The notes under the pieces were generated by a model that saw nothing but the letters and a program-made list of their open reading frames with translations, was not told where the DNA came from and did no database searches. A stretch of 60,000 bases of DNA from Nematostella vectensis. Lineage: Eukaryota; Cnidaria; Anthozoa; Actiniaria; Edwardsiidae. Positions 24,456 through 34,764 of this stretch are shown in pieces (the first letter of the stretch is position 1; each line of letters starts with the position of its first letter). The stretch is taken from positions 17,400,471 through 17,460,470 of the forward strand of contig NC_064037.1 of NCBI RefSeq assembly GCF_932526225.1, read 5' to 3'. The position numbers and the translations under genes are program-made.

Positions 24456-27400
24456 CCCGGCATTCGCTGGACCATTCCACGTCATCACCTTCGTATAAGC
24501 TAGACCAAGGCATACAGCCAAATGCAGGCGTTAGTAGAGCCACTATGAACAAAGCGGTGTAACCCAAGATGTAAAAGAGAAGAGCTGGAATCCCTACCAA
24601 GACGTGAAGCAAAACATTCAGTGTCACCCAGAAACAGCCTGCAGGAGAAACAAGGCATGTTAACATCACGCGGGAGCAGGGTTCAAAACCAAGGGGTGCT
24701 TTTCCGCTCCTTATAAATCAACCAGTCGCGCAAACAAGCAAAAACAAACGGAAACAAATTCTTTGTATAAATAAGATATTCCTCAAGGGGCGCCCAATGG
24801 GACCCAGAACCCTCTGATGTTTGCCAACATATAAAGACATACACACTACTACCAACTCACTACTCAAACATACTATCCCCCTGAACACACTACTGAAACA
24901 TACTACCCCCCCTCAACACACTACTGAAACATACTACCCCCCTGAACACACTACTGAAACATACTACCCCCCTCAACACACTACTCAAACATACTACCCC
25001 CCTCAACACACTACTCAAATATACTACCCCCCTCAACACACTACTCAAACATACTATCCCCCTCAACACACTACTGAAACATACTACCCCCCTCAACACA
25101 CTACTCAAACATACTACCCCCCTCAACACACTACTCAAACATACTACCCCCCTCAACACACTACTCAAACATACTACCCCCCTCAACACACTACTCAAAC
25201 ATACTATCCCCCTCAACACACTACTGAAACATACTACCCCCCTCAACACACTAATCAAACATACTACCTCCCTCAACACACTACTCAAACATACTATCCC
25301 CCTCAACACACTACTCAAACATACTACCCCCCCTCAACACACTACTCAAACATACTATCCCCCTCAACACACTACTGAAACATACTACCCCCCTCAACAC
25401 ACTAATCAAACATACTACCTCCCTCAACACACTACTGAAACATACTACCCCCCTCAACACACTACTCAAACATACTACCCCCCTCAACACACTACTCAAA
25501 CATACTACCCCCCTCTACACACTACTCAAACATACTACCCCCCTCAACACACTACTCAAACATACTACCCCCCTCAACACACTACTCAAACATACTATCC
25601 CCCTCAACACACTACTCAAACATACTACCCCCCCTCAACACACTACTCAAACATACTACCCCCCCTCAACACACTACTCAAACATACTACCCCCCTCAAC
25701 ACACTACTCAAACATACTAACCCCTCAACACACTAATGAAACATACTACCCCCCTCAACACACTACTCAAACATACTATCCCCCTCAACACACTACTGAA
25801 ACATACTACCCCCCTCAACACACTACTAAAACATACTACCCCCCTCAACACACTACTCAAACATACTACCCCCGCAACACACTACTCAAACATACTACCC
25901 CCCTCAACACACTACTGAAACGTACTATCCCCCTCAACACACTACTCAAACATACTACCCCCCTCAACACACTACTCAAACATACTACCCCCCTCAACAC
26001 ACTACTGAAACATACTACCCCCCCTCAACACACTACTCAAACATACTATCCCCCTCAACACACTACTCAAACATACTATCCCCCTCAACACACTACTGAA
26101 ACATACTACCCCCCTCAACACACTACTCAAACATACTACCCCCCTCAACACACTACTGAAACATACTACCCCCCTCAACACACTACTGAAACATACTACC
26201 CCCTCAACACACTACTGAAACATACTACCCCCCTCAACACACTACTGAAACATACTACCCCCCTCAACACACTACTCAAACATACTACCCCCTCAACACA
26301 CTACTCAAACATACTACCCCCCTCAACACACTACTCAAACATACTACCCCCCTCAACACACTACTCAAACATACTACCCCCCCTCAACACACTACTAAAA
26401 CATACTACCCCCCTCAACACACTACTCAAACATACTACCCCCCTCAACACACTACTCAAACATACTACCCCCCTTAACACACTACTGAAACATACTACCC
26501 CCCTCAACACACTACTCAAACATACTACCCCCCTCAACACACTACTGAAACATACTGCCCCCCCTCAACACACTACTCAAACATACTACCCCCCTCAACA
26601 CACTACTCAAACATACTACCCCCCTCAACACACTACTCAAACATACTACCCCCCCTCAACACACTACTAAAACATACTACCCCCCTCAACACACTACTCA
26701 AACATACTACCCCCTCAACACACTACTCAAACATACTTCCCCCCTCAACACACTACTCAAACATACTACCCCCCCTCAACACACTACTAAAACATACTAC
26801 CCCCCTCAACACACTACTCAAACATACTACCCCCCTCAACACACTACTCAAACATACTATCCCCCTCAACACACTACTCAAACATACTATCCCCCTCAAC
26901 ACACTACTGAAACATACTACCCCCCTCAACACACTACTCAAACATACTACCCCCTCAACACACTACTCAAACATACTACCCCCCTCAACACACTACTGAA
27001 ACATACTATCCCCCTCAACACACTACTGAAACATACTATCCCCCTCAACACACTACTGAAACATACTATCCCCCTCAACACACTACTGAAACATACTACT
27101 CCCCTCAACACACTACTCAAACATACTATCCCCCTCAACACACTACTGAAACATACTTTTCCCCTCAACACACTACTCAAACATACTACCCCCCTCAACA
27201 CACTACTGAAACATACTATCCCCCTCAACACACTACTAAAACATACTATCCCCCTCAACACACTACTGAAACATACACTTTTCCCCTCAACACACTACTC
27301 AAACATACGATTCCCCTCAACATAATACTAAAACATACTACCCCCCCCCCCCCCCTCAACACACCACTGAAGCATCAAGCCCGTACCCAAGTTTTTTCTT

Positions 27401-28228
27401 GGGTGGGTGGGGGGGATGCGAAATCAGAAAAAGTGGACCTAATATTTTCGGGGAGGGGGACGGATTTCTCTGATGAAAATCTGACCATGCCTTTGCAGTA
27501 TGTCTACGGGACTTTTATTGTCGGATTTGGCTACATACCAGAGTGATCTAGCTGATGCTTAATAGTTTTGTCTACAAATCTATTGAGAACCGAAAGTGGA
27601 CCTTTCGCCGTTGCGTTCGCACTCCCTGCACCCCCCCCCCCCCCTTTGCACGGGCCTTAGCATACAATGCAATCTTTGGTTCTGAACCACGGCATTACCG
27701 TTTTCGATTACCTCTGCCTTGACAATTGAATATCCAGCTCGTTCTCTCTCTTTTATCAAATTTAAAGCACCCGGAGAGCCCGAAATCCCAACAAGATTTG
27801 ATAGGAGATTCTTCCTCCCCTACTGTCGGCTGTGATTGGCCAGTTAACTCTGTTCCAGGGTCCCGCCCGGGCTGATCCATCGCCGGCTTTGCAATCGTAA
27901 CTTCGGTCCCGGCTTCCTGCTCGACCTGAATTGCTAAAGCCTGAGGCTGATCTCTAAATATAGTAATGAAATTGATGAATACTGCTCACGAAATTGTGAA
28001 TATGGCTCACAGAAATCAGTACACAATTAAGAATCTATACGCACATAAACACTTATTATTGCAGATTTTGTTTGGAGTATTTAGCCTTCGCGCGCGTTGT
28101 TTAATGTGTATGTTTTTTTTATTGTGCACACACTCGACTTATTATTCGCTTAACGTTTTTATGATGGTTGTTATTTTAGTTCTATTCTTGTGAAGAAGAA
28201 ACATTACTTACGGGTCGTTTTTATACAT
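24424..28228 (-). CDS. Small single-pass membrane protein, paralogue B (unrecognised family)
   Basis: Three minus-strand exons (28212-28228, 27712-27953, 24424-24638) join in frame to 157 aa. The donors are CC|GTAAGT and AGAG|GTAATC; the acceptors end TATTTAG and CTGCAG. The N-terminal half is polar, Gln/Glu/Pro-rich and probably disordered. Then comes a conserved block (GLSGCFKFDKRER, ending CQGRG), then one hydrophobic segment of about 27 residues beginning GCFWVTLNVLLHVLV, then a Cys- and Trp-bearing tail. No signal peptide is seen, so a single membrane anchor with unknown orientation is inferred. Exon 3 matches exon 3 of the gene at 29928-31566, and the first-exon flanks also match, so the two are tandem duplicates. 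The 3.07-kb second intron is mostly a 30-bp satellite. The stop codon lies inside a 49-bp repeat. Function is unknown. Confidence 0.65.
24841..27369. repeat. Minisatellite, 30-bp unit, about 84 copies
   Basis: The unit is ACACTACTCAAACATACTAC followed by CCCCCTCAAC. The plus strand nearly lacks G, giving extreme strand asymmetry. Variants (CAAAC/GAAAC, CTACC/CTATC, five to seven C) are scattered and not in blocks. Because the unit is 30 bp, all frames stay open for long stretches. It fills about 80% of an intron of gene B. Confidence 0.97.
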
Positions 28229-28702
28229 GTCTTAGAAGATACGCCACTCTTCCTGCGTCTGCAAATGCGCGACAGGAAAGTCTACAAGGATCTTGTCCTG
28301 CCAAGGGCAGCTCGTGCCGAGGCCTGTGTCGTTCCTTATGGATGTGACAGAAGCTTATCTCCTTAACCTTTCACAGACCAAGCAACATGAAGAGGGTGTT
28401 GTCGTGACAAAATTATGACCTAGACACCAATCAGCCGATCGTCACAAGTTTCATCTTAAGCGGAACATGTTTGAATAGCAATTCAAGAATAACACATATC
28501 CAAGCACCGAGGCCAAAGGACAGGACTATGACAATTCGGTTAATCAGTGAAATGTTAAGGGGGACCTACATAGCAGGTATTCAAGTCTGCAAGTGCCGAG
28601 CCAAGGAGTATATACAAATAACAAATGGCGGGTATGCTTAAGTAAAGTGGAACCGCGAGAGTACTCCTCTAAGTGCTGCAGAGCTGTCGTTTATGACTCT
28701 AT
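28229..28702. promoter_or_regulatory. 5' flank of paralogue B, shared with paralogue A
   Basis: The block 28248-28400 (containing CTCTTCCTGCGTCTGCA and TCTCCTTAACCTTTC) recurs with moderate divergence at 31575-31735, just upstream of the first exon of paralogue A. Conservation on both sides of the duplication suggests a 5' UTR or promoter copied with the gene. Confidence 0.5.
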
Positions 28703-29142
28703 AGGACCCCCCCCCAAACGTTTTATTCCCACTATTTATCATTGGCCTAGAGGTACTTGCAGTATGGAACCCCCCCCCCCCCCCCCGACGTTTTATTCCC
28801 ACTATTTATCATTGGCCTAGAGGTACTTGCAGTATGGACCCCCCCCCCCCCCCCCGACGTTTTATTCCCACTATTTATCATTGGCCTAGAGGTACTTGCA
28901 GTATGGACCCCCCCCCCCCCCCCCCAACGTTTTATTCCCACTATTTATCATTGGCCTAGAGGTACTTGCAGTATGGACACGCCCCCCCACCCCCGACGTT
29001 TTATTCCCACTATTTATCATTGGCCTAGAGGTACTTGCAGTATGGACACCCCCCCACCCCGCCCCCGACGTTTTATTCCCACTATTTATCATTGGCCTAG
29101 GGGTACTTGCAGTATGGACACCCCCCCACCCCGCCCTAACGT
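28703..29142. repeat. Minisatellite, about 70-bp unit with long C tracts, 6-7 copies
   Basis: The unit is CGTTTTATTCCCACTATTTA with CATTGGCCTAGAGGTACTTG, followed by a C run of up to 18 bases. C-run length differs between copies, and later copies have C runs broken by A or G. Confidence 0.95.
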
Positions 29143-29199
29143 TTCACTAAATCCTCCATTTGTCATGACCCTGTCCCTTGGCCTCGGTAGATCCAGTAT

Positions 29200-29600
29200 A
29201 GGACCCCCCCCCCCCCCCCTCCCTAGCCTTTCGCCATTTGGTTCTCCCTTTTTGCTTCAGAAGTACTGGCGGTGCTTAGAGTCTGGTAAGTATGGATTTA
29301 TAGGACCACCCCCTCCCTAGCCTTTCGCCATTTGGTTCTCCCTTTTTGCTTCAGTAGTACTGGCGGTGCTTAGAGTCTGGTAAGTATGGATTTATAGGAC
29401 CACCCCCTCCCTAGCCTTTCGCCATTTGGTTCTCCCTTTTTGCTTCAGTAGTACTGGCGGTGCTTAGAGTCTGGTAAGTATGGATTTATAGGACCACCCC
29501 CTCCCTAGCCTTTCGCCATTTGGTTCTCCCTTTTTGCTTCAGTAGTACTGGCGGTGCTTAGAGTCTGGTGAGTATGGATTTATGGGACCACCCCCTCCCT
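29200..29600. repeat. Minisatellite, 94-bp unit x 4
   Basis: The unit begins CACCCCCTCCCTAGCCTTTC and includes GCTTAGAGTCTGGTAAGTAT. The spacing is exactly 94 bp (29307, 29401, 29495, 29589). Each copy contains GGTAAGTATG, a donor-like sequence on the plus strand, but no exon is seen on that strand here. Confidence 0.93.
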
Positions 29601-29927
29601 TTAAAAGGCATCTCGTACAGTGCTTTGTTACCAATTGGGCATTTGTTGCTAGTGTCTAATTACGAAATGCTATTTGTCCAATGTGAGACCACCTGGGACA
29701 ACCAGGGCAATTGAAGTCAATGATTCCGTAAAATATTCATGTGGTATCTTATCCTTTTTGACTTGAATATGTTCCCGCGTACATAACTCCTTTTCTTTAT
29801 ATTCATAATACTATTATTAAGAAATATACGGATTAATTTTCTTTCAAACTTCAGTGGGACTTAGACACTGCAATGCAGTGCTCGCGCCATGTTTTTCTAA
29901 AACTGACATAGGCTCCAGAAGACACCT

Positions 29928-31566
29928 TCAATCGTTACAACAGTAGTAAAAAGGCCGGCGTATTTCCCAGTCTCGATCCATGTCCGTGTACCAAGGGATA
30001 CAGCCCCACAGCATCATATTCTTCGCTATTATGAGAGCCACGAGGATAAAGGGAAGAGCCAGGATTGCAAGCAATATATGCAGGACAGAGTTTACGGCCA
30101 CCCAGAAACACCCTGCAACGAGACAACATGCACAGATGGGTGTGGTTAGAGATGGAAGGGCGGGAGATCTTGATCATTCAACTGGTCTTTTAGTCAGAAA
30201 AAAATCTGTGACCGAAAATGTGTAATCGCTAACTCTCCTGCGGAATGTATATATATGTCAGAAAACCCTCCCCCATTGAATAGAGTGTTGCAGTGATAAG
30301 GCTTGGGGTTGTGAGCGCATTCTCTTTGCTGTTCTTAAAATTACCTCTGCCTTCGCAGTCAAAAAGCCAGTTCGATCTTTCTCTTTTATCAAATTTAAAA
30401 CAGCCGGAGAGGCCATAATCGCAGCACGATTTTGTCGGAATTTCTTCTTCCTCTTGCTGCAAAGTTTCTTGTTGCTCAATTGAAACTACCACTGAGTGTG
30501 ATTGGCCAGTAAACTCAGTCTCAGTTCCTTGTGCGGGCTGATCTACCGCTGCTTGCTGGGGTTGTGTCTCAGTCCCAGGGCCCTGCTCGATTTGGATCGC
30601 CACAGCCCCTGGCTGAGTGGTCACGGTTTGCGTGAGGTCTTTCGTAGGACACTGGGCCCAAGTCGAGGTACCCGTGGGCGGAATAGGAATGTTCGAGTCT
30701 TGCGCAATCACTTTATCAGCAGCATTCATAACTATTCTCATCAACCTTGAACAAAATGGGCTTGCCTTAGTGGATAATAAGGACAATATCAACCCCATAC
30801 AGTCAGGTCCCGACTTGCTAATTATGAATACCTCGTTATCACGGGCACCTTGCTATAACGGACACCTCGCTATTACGAGCATCTTGTTAACACGGTCACC
30901 TAGCTATCACTGTCACCTAGCTTCCACGGGCACCTTGCTATAACGGACACCTCGCTATTATGAGCACCTTGTTAACACGGGCACCTAGCTATCACTGTCA
31001 CCTAGCTTCCACGGGCACCTTGCTATTTCGGACACCTAGCTATTACGGGCACATTCACTGTCAGGCAGCAGTGTTACCGCTAATCAATGAGATACTGTAA
31101 CTTCAAATAAGTAGACATGAGATTTGAAATACTAAGTCAACAACAATGCAAAGCTTGGATACCACTAGAACATTATTCGAACTGTGTGCTCCCTGAGTTA
31201 GTTCTGAAAAGCTCTTTACTCAGGCACAACAAAACTTGTTATGAAAATTTCCGGAACATTTTAAGGTTTTTTTTTCGAATTTCGCAAAGAGCATCCCTAT
31301 CACTTCCACCCTGAAAAACCACCACAATTTGGTCTTTAGTTAACCTAATAATCAGGATTTTTCCGTAGAATAACTAAGTGGTCTGCGTAGTCGACATGGA
31401 AATCAAAGAAATAGATGAACAAAAAGGTCTGTGAACATTGAGTAGTTTCACTGACGTTACTAAACCCGGATGGGGGTTGTATATTGAGTGCAGTATGCGA
31501 ACAATCAGACAATAGGTAGTTAGCAAACCTACCCTTACTTACTAACCCTTCGTCCACATTATCCAT
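29928..31566 (-). CDS. Small single-pass membrane protein, paralogue A (unrecognised family)
   Basis: Two exons are firm: 30345 up to about 30741 and 29928-30112. They join at AGAG|GTAATT and GTTGCAG so that the frame reads EGRGCFWVAVNSV. A short first exon is predicted at 31543-31566 (MDNVDEGL, then GTAAGT); its link to the second exon is uncertain because two acceptors are possible near 30755-30770. The protein has a Gln/Thr/Glu-rich N-terminus, a conserved GLSGCFKFDKRER block, one hydrophobic stretch of about 25 residues, and a tail ending FYYCCND. It shares all of these with paralogue B. The N-terminal half is longer than in B. No known family was recognised. A loose likeness of the membrane stretch to the second helix of PMP3-type proteolipids was seen, but it is too weak to use. 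Confidence 0.6.
30820..31060. repeat. 15-bp repeats in an about 84-bp higher-order unit
   Basis: Degenerate units of the type CACCTAGCTATCACG alternate (CTTGCTATAACGG, CTCGCTATTACGAG, CTTGTTAACACGG, CTAGCTTCCACGGG). The whole set of about 84 bp appears twice or more. It lies in the predicted first intron of paralogue A. Confidence 0.85.
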
Positions 31567-32187
31567 CTTTGAGAAGGAACTCTTCCTGCGTCTGCATAAA
31601 TGGGACAGGAAATATTGTTAAGTTCCTCGTTCGGCAAAGGTCAATTCATGCAGGGGCCTGGATGTGTTTCGATCCTTGAGAGCTGACAGAAGTTTAGCTA
31701 ATCTCCTTAACCTTTCGCAAACCAAGCAAACAACTTGGAAAACAATTAGGTTATGCTTCTTTTTTTCTGAGCTTTTTTCTTGATGTTTTAGATGACAGGG
31801 GCTTTTTCCCTATTAAAGAACTCTTCCTGTTCCCTTGACTACGTGATGAACTACTCGTCGGAGAACTCGTCACAGGCCGACAGACGATCTTCTCCTTTCT
31901 CTCATTTTACTCGGCGGTCAAATCAAGAGACTTCTGCTAGCAAGGAGTTACCGTAACCATTGTTAAAAAAGCATATGCTTTCCACTAAAACGACTGTTTG
32001 CCTGCATGGAATAAAGTATTCCTAACATAAGCGCAAGAAAATAGAATCAAGCATATGCGTGTTCTCTTGCTCTGGGGCCAGTTGCACAAAGCTTGGATAA
32101 GTTATCCGCCGGGTAGGCGCTACCGACCGAATAAAATCCCTATCCAGCGGATAGTTATCCGGCGGATAAAATAGTGTTGCAAAAGCT
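31567..32187. other. 5' flank of paralogue A; otherwise no gene seen
   Basis: 31575-31735 matches the flank of paralogue B. The rest shows no exon. A GGATAA/TTATCC-rich patch at 32095-32170 contains short inverted repeats (TTATCCGCCGG and CCGGCGGATAA). Confidence 0.5.
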
Positions 32188-32441
32188 AGCCTCCTCCGCA
32201 GCCATCTCTATTTGCGAGACAACACAAGAAAACAGCGAGCACGCGGACCGAACCCGAAAGAGCGCGCGCGGAACGGGAAGTGACGAGCGGGAAAGGGGGA
32301 CTCATCTTTTCCCCTCCACCCGACCCCCTCCCCCACTTCCCCGAATTTGTCTCGCCACAGGAACCCCGCTAGCGAAAAGCTGTTTAGCTGTTTTTAGCGA
32401 AAAAAAAAAAAGCGGTTAAGACGCCTGCGGAGGAGGCTAGC
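32188..32441. mobile_element. MITE-like element with CTAGCCTCCTCCGCAG ends
   Basis: The left end GCTAGCCTCCTCCGCAG and the right end CTGCGGAGGAGGCTAGC are perfect inverted copies over 17 bp, about 250 bp apart. The interior is GC-rich with no transposase. The transposon class is not assigned. Confidence 0.7.
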
Positions 32442-32454
32442 AAAAAGCGTGGAT

Positions 32455-33640
32455 AGAACGCTGGATCTGTACAGGACCCGAAACGATCCCAGGACCCGAA
32501 ATGATCCCCAAAAGTACCCCAACTGATCCCGGGACCCGAAACGATACCGAGGAGTCCCCGAAATCAACCCCACGGAAATGCGGTAATGGACAAAGGGAAA
32601 GCAGAAGAAGCACTTCCAATTCTTAAAGCATAATTTAGGGTTGACAGCCAATCTATTTCTAAATAACATGACTTAAAAAACTTAAATTCCAATACAATAC
32701 TTCTATTTATTACATTGCCCCGGCGGTAAACCCATAAACAGAGTCCAAAACAAATACACAACTTTTAATTGCTACTGAAAGGAGTACAACATAGCACAGC
32801 CAAAGCACAGCCTTGCTCAGAACAACCAAACTTTTGACCTTCGAAACATTTGCAGTTCCAACACATGACTCTGACACTATAAATCTCGTTTCCGGTAAAC
32901 ATCACCCTAAAAATCTATATTCATTTGACAACCAAACGTGTTTTTCACCACGAAATCCATGTTCACACGAGCGAATATTTACCGACAGCCGGTTTGGCCG
33001 AGAAGATGGAATGACAAAAGCACACTGAGTAATGCACTCGAACAACCCTTTTACTACCGTTGCAAAATATTAAGAGATGTGGCTTTTGTTGAAAGCAATA
33101 TGTGAGTTTTGAATTTCCTTATGTAGTAGTGCGTACACCACTGCATGATTTCTCTCTATCTCTCTTTGGTCTTTCATTCACCGAACACAAACAAACATTT
33201 TCCTACGGGAAAGCAGAGGCATGTCTAATCTTTGGAGACATTCGTTTATGGCTTGTTATGTATGAATTATTTATTCACGCCTGGTTCTTCAAATTACCAT
33301 CACGGGAATTTTTATTTGACCCCAATTGCTGACTCAACCAAGCTGTCGAAAGCTGTATTTCCCGCGCAGAAATCTTAATACTATGGTTTTAGTTAATTCA
33401 AATTTCTGGATAGTGACAAAAATGACGCTAAAATGTTTCATATGTTTTTAAAACTGAAAGCCAATCCTCCCACATTCCTTTTGTTTGTCCATTACTACAA
33501 TTCCTTTGGGTTCATTTCGGGGACTCTTGGGGATCGTTTCGGGTCCCGGGATCAGTTGGGGTACTTTTGGGGATCATATCGGGTCCTGGGATCGTTTCGG
33601 GTCCTGGGATCATTTCGGGTCCTGTACAGATCCGCTGCGA
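32455..33640. mobile_element. Element with about 200-bp inverted arms
   Basis: The left arm (32455-32660) and right arm (33430-33640) are inverted copies, beginning GATCTGTACAGGACCCGAAA outermost. Within each arm a short motif (GGGACCCGAAACGATCC) is itself tandemly repeated two to four times. The outer arm parts are highly similar and the inner parts are more diverged. The roughly 770-bp centre has no convincing open frame. I infer a foldback-type or non-autonomous DNA transposon. Confidence 0.6.
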
Positions 33641-33659
33641 TTTTTGTTTTTTAGAACGA

Positions 33660-33960
33660 TATTTCGGCAGGCCAATACCTGCCTTCTTCAGGTTATAAAT
33701 GAGTTACAATGGCATGTTACAGCTGGTATATGTACAAAGTTCATTGATGATTAACTAACAAAAGGTAAAAATAGTAATTAAGTAAAGAGTGACTTATGGA
33801 AGATGGTGCATAGGGTGGTGTGGATTACTAAGTAGCTAAACGGTTTCTTCACGCCGGTTGAGGCCACCGGTTTCAAGAGTGCCAGCGCGAGCTATCAGTG
33901 TGGCTTCTCTTGCTTTGCGGATGGAGTCGCGGTTATTTCTTATTTTTTTTCAATAGGTAT
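33660..33960 (-). mobile_element. 3' end of a Penelope-like retroelement
   Basis: On the minus strand an open frame ending at 33836 reads RDSIRKAREATLIARAGTLE and then GGLNRREETV, the pattern expected at the C-terminus of a GIY-YIG endonuclease domain in Penelope-like elements. About 140 bp downstream, the block 33664-33697 reads CTGAAGA, a perfect 6-bp stem (GGCAGG/CCTGCC), then GAAA. That layout resembles the hammerhead ribozymes known from this retroelement group. The reverse transcriptase part is missing, so this is a 5'-truncated dead copy. Confidence 0.6.
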
Positions 33961-34245
33961 GAGCTCGCGGCACTTTTAGAAAAATAAAATAACCTGAGGC
34001 TGTATTAGGGGGGGGGGGGGGGGGCGCAAAAGAACGGACGCTGGTCCTTTCTGCCATCCTCAGTAACGGAATTTACACTCTAACTCACAGCTATTTACTC
34101 ATGGTTGTAAACCAGGGATCTGTTCATGTAATTGTCTTTCTCACAGATTCCTCACTAAAATCTAAATTGCTGGAAATTGCTATAGAGCTCTATAGAGCGA
34201 TCTGGCCAGGAACGGCGGAGGTCATGACGACTTTAGGGTAGTAAT

Positions 34246-34609
34246 GTGGGGCTGCCTAAGGACATTACATTCAAGGATGCCATTTTACCCGATATCGGAA
34301 ATAAACATTCGGGGTTATTCGGAAATGTTTTGTTTTCGCTCGATGGCCGAGGTGCGCTAACAAAATGCTTAGCAGCTAAGGTATACGATTCAAGGATAGT
34401 TGCATTCCTCTCCCATCCGGGAGTGGTGTCGGTATTTTTGTTTACCGAACTTTTTAAAGCGTACTAAAATAGTAAGTATCGACACGGAAATGGAAGACCA
34501 ACTTTATACGTATCGCTCTAAAGGACAACTCAAACGGATACATTTACGTCCCGACGAAGTTTATTTCATGAATCAGGGCATGAAGATATACATCTTGGAT
34601 AATTCTTAG
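34246..34609 (+). pseudogene. Coding-like segment upstream of DNTTIP1, frame-shifted
   Basis: Two overlapping plus-strand frames (34246-34467 and 34400-34609) both have protein-like composition, and the second contains KGQLKRIHLRPDEVYFMNQG. Together they look like one coding stretch broken by a frameshift near 34460, or two exons with an acceptor at AAAATAG. I do not recognise it with any confidence. It ends 155 bp before the DNTTIP1 start codon. Confidence 0.25.
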
Positions 34610-34695
34610 AAATCTTTGAGCTCAGGCTTCTCGGACCCAGTTACTAGTGCCTTCATTGGGGTAAGAAGCCTGTGCTGTGACCCTCGAACTCCTTG

Positions 34696-34716
34696 ACCGG
34701 AAGTACCATGACGTCA
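34696..34716. promoter_or_regulatory. Candidate DNTTIP1 promoter: ETS-like and CRE-like sites
   Basis: CCGGAAGT (an ETS-type core) at about 34697-34704 is followed by the full palindrome TGACGTCA (cAMP-response-element type) at 34709-34716, 49 bp before the DNTTIP1 start codon. Such pairs are common in TATA-less promoters of widely expressed genes. Assignment as the promoter is inference from position. Confidence 0.45.
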
Positions 34717-34764
34717 AGGCAAAGAGGCCTGGTTTAGTACCAGAAAGAAGAAGCAAAGATAACA

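Noticed and set aside
24821-27261. Several open frames of 60-185 codons on both strands
   Set aside because: All are translations of the 30-bp satellite.
29300-29600. GGTAAGTATG in each 94-bp unit as splice donors
   Set aside because: No plus-strand exon precedes them, so the donor likeness is probably chance.
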